Assembly (NCBI GenBank): GCA_003221005.1
Contig: QHTZ01000077.1
Coordinates: 1-35,540, forward strand
Reading direction: 5' to 3'
DNA length: 35,540 nucleotides
From: Gemmatimonadota bacterium
GTDB lineage: Bacteria > Gemmatimonadota > Gemmatimonadetes > Gemmatimonadales > GWC2-71-9
In this document: in pieces, positions 31,561-35,540 of the stretch
How positions within the stretch are numbered: the stretch's first letter is position 1
Layout of the letters: each line of letters begins with the position of its first letter
Made by a program: the position numbers and the translations under genes
Notes under the pieces: generated by a model
Told to the model about the DNA's origin: nothing
The model's database searches: none
What the model saw: the letters and a program-made list of their open reading frames with translations, nothing else

Positions 31561-33821
31561 TCGCTCGCTTCCTGTTCCGGTCTGGGTGCTCTGACGCCCG
31601 GCCACCAGTTCCACCGTCCCGCGATGTGCATGATGGCCGGGACCAGGACCATGCGGATCAGCGTCGCGTCGAGCAGCACCGCTGCCGCGAGGCCGAACCC
31701 GATCAGCTGCACCGCGAGCACCCGCGCAAACGCGAACGTCCCGAACACGAGGATCATGATGAGCGCGGCGCTCGTGATCGTGGAGGCGGTGGCCGACAAC
31801 CCCTCCATGGTCGCGTGGTCATTGCGCCCGGTCTTGTCGAAGACCTCCTTGACGCGCGTGAGGAGGAAAACCTCGTAGTCCATCGACAGCCCGAACACCG
31901 TGGCGAAGACGAGCACCGGCGCCACGCCCCAAATCGCTTCGGTGGGGCCTTCGAGCCCGAACAGCCGTCCCCCGTAGCCGTGCTGGAATACGAGGACTGT
32001 GAGCCCGAAGGCCGCACTCACCGAAAGGCAGTTCAGGAGCACGGCTTTGAGCGGGACCAGGAGCGAGCGGAAGGCGAAGAAGAGCATGATGGCGGTGATG
32101 CCGAGAATGAAGCCGACCGTGATCGGCAGACGGCGCAGCAGTTCGAGCTGCGAGTCGAGCGAGCCTGCCGCGAAGCCACCGACCAGCACCTCGGCGCCGG
32201 CGAGGCCGCGCGTGCCACGGCGGGCGATCGCGCGGGCCCGGCGCGCGATGTCCATCATCCCGGTCAGGGACACGGTGTCGCCCGGGATCACGTCGATCAG
32301 CGTGGTGCGGTTGTCGGCGCTGAGGTAGGCGTTGAAGAACTTGGGATTCTTGGCCCGCACGGCGGGCGCGTCGCTGTAGTAAATCGCGAGCTGCAGCGTC
32401 GACATGCCCCGCCGGATGCTCGCGACGCCCCGCACTTCCTTGACCCGGGGACTCCGCGCGAGGGAATCGGTCAGCACTTTGAGCCCGGCGAGCCGGCGCG
32501 CCGACAGCGCCGATTCCCCTTCGGGGAGCTGGATGACCAGGCGGATGGGATAGACCACGCCCGCCGCCCCCATCTCCTTGAGCTCGGCCAATCCCTGCCC
32601 CGATTCGGATTGCGGCGGGAACCAGTTGCGCGCGGGCAGCCCCAGGCGGATCTGGGTGAGGGGGAACGTAAGCAACGCCACGCCGATGCCGCCGGCCGCC
32701 ACGGCGCGCCACGGCCGATGGCCCAGCCACCGCGCCCAGCGCTCCCACCCGGTGGGCGCGTGGAAGCGCGCCAACGGCCGGGCGAGCCACTTGGGGCGGT
32801 CGATGTTGCGCCCCAGAATGGCGAGCATCGCGGGAAGAAAGGTCGTGGCGAGCAGGACGGCCACCGCCACCACGAGCAACCCTCCCGTCCCGACGGAGCG
32901 GGTGTCCGTCATCGGCGTGGTGAGGACGAGCGCGAGGAACCCGACGATGACCGTGACCCCGGAGGTCACGACCGCCGACCCGGCGGTCTCGATGGTGCGG
33001 ACCGCGGCGTCGACGGGCGTGAGGCCACGGTTCAGCTCCTCGCGGAACCGCGTCACGATGAGCAGGGAGTAGTCAATCCCGACTCCCAGGCCCACCATGG
33101 TGGTGATGTTGAGCACGAACACCGACATCGTCTGGTACCGCGCCGCGATCGTCACGAGGCCGAGCGCGATCGTGATGGCGAGCACGCCGACCGCGACGGG
33201 GAGCGTGGCCGCCACGAGGGCGCCGAACGCGACCACCAGGACGACGAGGGTGAGCGGTAGCGCCCGCTGCTCGGCCTGCTCCGTGTCTTCGGCGCTGATG
33301 GTGCGGACGTCGTAGTCGAGGGCCGGGTTCCCGGTCACCTTCACATCGAATCCGCCGGCCTGCGGCACCCGATGCAGCGCCGCGTCGAGGGTCTCGCGCA
33401 GATCGGGGACGAAGTCCTCCCCGCGAACGGCGGTGAGGGCGGCGATCAGGAACGTGGTGTGCCGGTCCTGGCTGACGAAGGTGGATTCTCCGATGCTCTT
33501 GAGCGAGACGATCTGGCTGATGTAGGGCCGGCGCTCGGCGGCCGCCTTGAGCGAGTCCAGCGCCGCCTCGAAGCGCGCATCGGTCCACCGGACCGGCCCG
33601 TGGACCACGATCGCGACGTATTCGGCGAATGGGCTGGGGAAGGCTTCCTGGAGGATGTCGGAGGCGCGGCTGGCTTCGGTGAGCTTGATGTTACTACCGC
33701 GCACGTCGAGGACGTGCTGTACCCGCGCCGCGCGCGGCGCGAACAGCACCGCCAGCGCCGCCCACGCCGCGATCACCCAGGCCCGCCAGCGAATCAGGGG
33801 TCTCGCGGGTAACGCGATCAC
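31557..33821 (-). CDS. MMPL/RND-family transporter
   Basis: The 754-aa protein is a proton-driven RND-type exporter of the MMPL group, with two homologous halves of about six membrane segments and an external loop each. The first half has WVIAAWAALAVLFA, an external loop (about 30-190), then GLGVGIDYSLLIVTRFREEL. The second half has LTVLVFQHGY and ATVFGLSMDYEVFLLTRVKE. The Asp-Tyr pairs in GIDYS and SMDYE are the proton-relay residues of MmpL/HpnN proteins. These carry lipids, siderophores or hopanoids; the substrate is unknown. GTG 33821 is the start, and TATGAT lies 28 bases upstream as a likely -10. Confidence 0.93.
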   Translation of the reverse strand: MIALPARPLIRWRAWVIAAWAALAVLFAPRAARVQHVLDVRGSNIKLTEASRASDILQEAFPSPFAEYVAIVVHGPVRWTDARFEAALDSLKAAAERRPYISQIVSLKSIGESTFVSQDRHTTFLIAALTAVRGEDFVPDLRETLDAALHRVPQAGGFDVKVTGNPALDYDVRTISAEDTEQAEQRALPLTLVVLVVAFGALVAATLPVAVGVLAITIALGLVTIAARYQTMSVFVLNITTMVGLGVGIDYSLLIVTRFREELNRGLTPVDAAVRTIETAGSAVVTSGVTVIVGFLALVLTTPMTDTRSVGTGGLLVVAVAVLLATTFLPAMLAILGRNIDRPKWLARPLARFHAPTGWERWARWLGHRPWRAVAAGGIGVALLTFPLTQIRLGLPARNWFPPQSESGQGLAELKEMGAAGVVYPIRLVIQLPEGESALSARRLAGLKVLTDSLARSPRVKEVRGVASIRRGMSTLQLAIYYSDAPAVRAKNPKFFNAYLSADNRTTLIDVIPGDTVSLTGMMDIARRARAIARRGTRGLAGAEVLVGGFAAGSLDSQLELLRRLPITVGFILGITAIMLFFAFRSLLVPLKAVLLNCLSVSAAFGLTVLVFQHGYGGRLFGLEGPTEAIWGVAPVLVFATVFGLSMDYEVFLLTRVKEVFDKTGRNDHATMEGLSATASTITSAALIMILVFGTFAFARVLAVQLIGFGLAAAVLLDATLIRMVLVPAIMHIAGRWNWWPGVRAPRPEQEASD

Positions 33822-33848
33822 CTACTGTCCAAGCATAAGCAGGCCACA

Positions 33849-33854
33849 ATCATA
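33849..33854 (-). promoter_or_regulatory. -10 element of the MMPL gene
   Basis: TATGAT on the minus strand matches TATAAT at five of six positions and sits 28 bases before GTG 33821. A -35 hexamer is not clear (TAGCTT at 17 bp). The 90-bp gap to the divergent protease gene otherwise holds only a CATATT (33900-33905) 6 bases before its ATG, a possible leaderless -10. Confidence 0.4.
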
Positions 33855-33911
33855 GAGACGGCATCGCGGCAAAGCTAGCGGCTCGACGCCGCGTTTCGGC
33901 ATATTGCGCGC

Positions 33912-34724
33912 ATGCCTGACCGGAGACTCTCGGCGATGATCGCGGGACTCGCCGTGTTCCTGATCTGCGCGATTCTGTGGGACGCGTTCTACACGCCGTC
34001 CACTCGCCCCCGCCCACTCCGTGGCGTCGTCACTGTCACCGACTCCGCGAAGCCCGACTCCGCCGCTCCCGCCCCCCACGCCGACTCGGTCGTGGCGGCG
34101 GCGCCGGCTCCGCCCGCGTCGCCTGGGCAGCAGTTGAGCTACATCGACCAGCTGGCGCGGGCGGAGATCCGTCGCCGGCTCCGGGCGAGTGCCGGCTACA
34201 ACTACCTGGGCGAGGTGGTCGCCGAGAGCGAGGACTCGGCCCTGCACCGCTGGGATGACCGCGTGAGCCGCCCGGTGCGTGTGTGGCTGCCGGCCGGGAC
34301 GGCCGCGAACTTTCAGCCCGCTTTTCTGGACGCCGTGCGCAGCGCGTTTCAGCGCTGGGAGGAGGCAGCCGTTCCCGTCCGGTTCGATGTGGACGCCGAC
34401 TCGGAGCACGCCGAGGTGCGGTTCCGCTGGAAGGTGCAATTCGACATCGATCGTACGGGCCAGACCGACCTCACCTGGGATCAGGAGGGGCGCCTCCTGT
34501 CCGGCGCCGTGACGATCGCGACCTTCGATCCCAAGGGGCGCCCCCTCTCTGCGGACGACGTCCGGGTCGTCGCCCTCCATGAGATCGGACACCTGATCGG
34601 GCTCGACCACTCGTCCGACTCGAACGACCTCATGTTCGCGAACACGAAGGTGCGCGACCTCTCACCCCGCGATATCCGCTCGGCGGCGATGCTGTATCGC
34701 CTGGCGCCCGGGTCGGTGCGGTGA
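33912..34724 (+). CDS. Membrane-anchored matrixin-like metalloprotease
   Basis: The 270-aa protein has an N-terminal anchor (MIAGLAVFLICAILWDAF, about residues 9-26), a Pro/Ala/Ser linker to about residue 75, and a catalytic domain ending in VVALHEIGHLIGLDHSSD, the metzincin zinc motif HExxHxxGxxH, with a Met-turn in NDLMFAN about ten residues later. The layout matches matrixin-type peptidases (peptidase M10 family). The active domain would face outward or the periplasm. ATG 33912 lies only 6 bases after CATATT, so the transcript may be leaderless. The substrate is unknown. It is followed by the radical-SAM gene after 47 bases. Confidence 0.9.
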   Translation: MPDRRLSAMIAGLAVFLICAILWDAFYTPSTRPRPLRGVVTVTDSAKPDSAAPAPHADSVVAAAPAPPASPGQQLSYIDQLARAEIRRRLRASAGYNYLGEVVAESEDSALHRWDDRVSRPVRVWLPAGTAANFQPAFLDAVRSAFQRWEEAAVPVRFDVDADSEHAEVRFRWKVQFDIDRTGQTDLTWDQEGRLLSGAVTIATFDPKGRPLSADDVRVVALHEIGHLIGLDHSSDSNDLMFANTKVRDLSPRDIRSAAMLYRLAPGSVR

Positions 34725-34748
34725 CCCCCCTCCGGCGGGCGGTATATT
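34721..34748 (+). promoter_or_regulatory. Predicted promoter of the radical-SAM gene
   Basis: GTGACC (34721-34726), a 16-bp spacer and TATATT (34743-34748) match the vegetative consensus well in a GC-rich context. The -35 overlaps the stop of the preceding gene. GGAAGGACGGAG follows and could be the ribosome binding site. Confidence 0.5.
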
Positions 34749-34771
34749 AAGGAAGGACGGAGCCCACCGGC

Positions 34772-35540
34772 ATGCCGCACCGCGGGATCGTGTCTTTCCT
34801 GACGCACGTCGCCCCCGATGGGGGAGCGGCGAGCCTCGCTCAGGCGCTCGACGCCCGCGTGCGCGAGGGGGATCTCGTCGCGAAGCTCCCCGACGGCGCG
34901 GTGCGCTGCTTCGCCTGCGGGCACCGCTGCCTCGTACGCCCGGGGCGTCGCGGCATCTGCAAAGTCCGCTTCAACCGGGACGGAACGCTGTACGCCCCCG
35001 CGGGCTACGTGGCCGCGCTCCAGTGCGACCCGACCGAAAAGAAGCCCTTCTTCCACTGTCTCCCGGGGAGCGACACGCTCACCTTCGGGATGCTGGGCTG
35101 CGACTTCCACTGCGGCTACTGCCAGAACTGGCTCACCTCGCAGGCGCTGCGCGACGACGCGGCCGGCGTGCTTCCGCAGGACGTCACCCCGGATGCGCTC
35201 GTCCGCCTGGCCCTGCGCCAGGGGGCGCAGCTCGTGGGATCGTCCTACAACGAGCCGCTCATCACAGCCGAGTGGGCGGTAGAGGTGTTCAAGGAAGCGA
35301 AGACGCGGGGCCTGAAGACCGCCTTCATCTCGAACGGCAACGCGACCCCCGAGGTGCTCGACTACATCCGGCCCTGGACGGACTGCTACAAGATCGACTT
35401 CAAGGCGATGGACGACCGGCGCTACCGCGAACTGGGCGGAGTGCTGGAACACGTGCTCGACGCCATCCGCATGGTGTACGAGCGCGGGTTCTGGCTGGAG
35501 CTGGTGACGCTGGTCGTGCCGGGGTTCAACGACGACGAGG
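34772..35540 (+). CDS. AmmeMemoRadiSam system radical SAM enzyme, 3' end outside window
   Basis: The frame starts MPHRGIVSFLTHVAPDGG and runs open for 256 codons to the window edge. Near residue 50 there is a Cys-rich site (CFACGHRCLV, GICKV) and at about 110 the radical-SAM motif CDFHCGYCQNW (CxxxCxxC for the 4Fe-4S cluster), followed by SSYNEPLI, FISNGNATPEVL and KIDFKAMDD. This order fits the PflA-like radical-SAM component (COG1180) of the AmmeMemoRadiSam set, which is usually encoded with AmmeCR1- and Memo-like proteins; those would lie downstream. The enzyme uses SAM and a 4Fe-4S cluster; its substrate is not known. About 80-120 residues are expected beyond the window. Confidence 0.93.
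   Translation, partial: MPHRGIVSFLTHVAPDGGAASLAQALDARVREGDLVAKLPDGAVRCFACGHRCLVRPGRRGICKVRFNRDGTLYAPAGYVAALQCDPTEKKPFFHCLPGSDTLTFGMLGCDFHCGYCQNWLTSQALRDDAAGVLPQDVTPDALVRLALRQGAQLVGSSYNEPLITAEWAVEVFKEAKTRGLKTAFISNGNATPEVLDYIRPWTDCYKIDFKAMDDRRYRELGGVLEHVLDAIRMVYERGFWLELVTLVVPGFNDDE

Noticed and set aside
31626..33260. 544-aa open frame on the plus strand
   Set aside because: Antisense to the MMPL transporter; composition is extreme (Glu, Arg, His) and no family is visible.

Overview
This is a GC-rich bacterial chromosome segment centred on the replication origin. The ancestral block mnmE-yidC-yidD-rnpA-rpmH runs leftward and dnaA-dnaN runs rightward. The mix of Pkn-type Ser/Thr kinases, a GWxTD-domain lipoprotein, many short lipoproteins and very tight gene packing suggests Gemmatimonadota or a close relative in the FCB/Acidobacteria sphere. 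That placement is inferred from gene content; no rRNA is present to confirm it.

Layout. 1-5.7 kb: a compact rightward cluster with mostly 4-bp start/stop overlaps. It holds a cut-off HExxH protein, a small ORF, a PTPS/QueD-like pterin enzyme, an MfnE-like amino-acid-kinase-fold protein, an SDR without its catalytic Tyr, pterin-carbinolamine dehydratase, and the aminodeoxychorismate synthase pair PabB/PabA. It looks like a folate/pterin cofactor locus. 5.3-9.1 kb: leftward mnmE, yidC, yidD, rnpA and rpmH (tRNA modification, membrane protein insertion, RNase P protein, ribosomal protein bL34). 9.2-11.9 kb: dnaA and dnaN. The dnaA promoter carries a DnaA box, and the dnaA-dnaN gap holds a candidate unwinding region with DnaA-trio-like triplets and an AT-rich island.

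12-19 kb: mtgA (peptidoglycan glycosyltransferase) and a receptor-type kinase diverge from overlapping start codons. They are followed by unknown lipoproteins, the RNase P RNA gene rnpB, a soluble Ser/Thr kinase and a macrodomain protein. 19.3-23.9 kb: a small membrane protein, an AraC-type regulator with a pseudo-receiver, a six-TM methyl-accepting protein, pyrE and a third kinase. 24-27.6 kb: a GWxTD lipoprotein translationally coupled to an Slt-type lytic transglycosylase. 27.7-31.6 kb: cold-shock protein, DNA polymerase I (with an altered proofreading motif II), a type IV pilin-like protein and a DUF4031-like ORF. 31.6-35.5 kb: an MMPL/RND exporter, a matrixin-like membrane protease, and a radical-SAM AmmeMemoRadiSam enzyme cut off by the window end.

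Most unusual: four elements near the origin share one design, in which short tandem units built on GGACGG form two inverted arms. Three sit in frame inside pabB, mnmE and yidC, and one spans the dnaN-mtgA junction. Other notable points are rnpA lacking a usual start codon directly after the rpmH stop, PabA reading 342 bp through the end of mnmE, and polA with Gly at the expected ExoII Asp. No tRNA, insertion sequence, CRISPR or prophage is visible, and no intergenic stretch lacks a gene for more than 300 bases.
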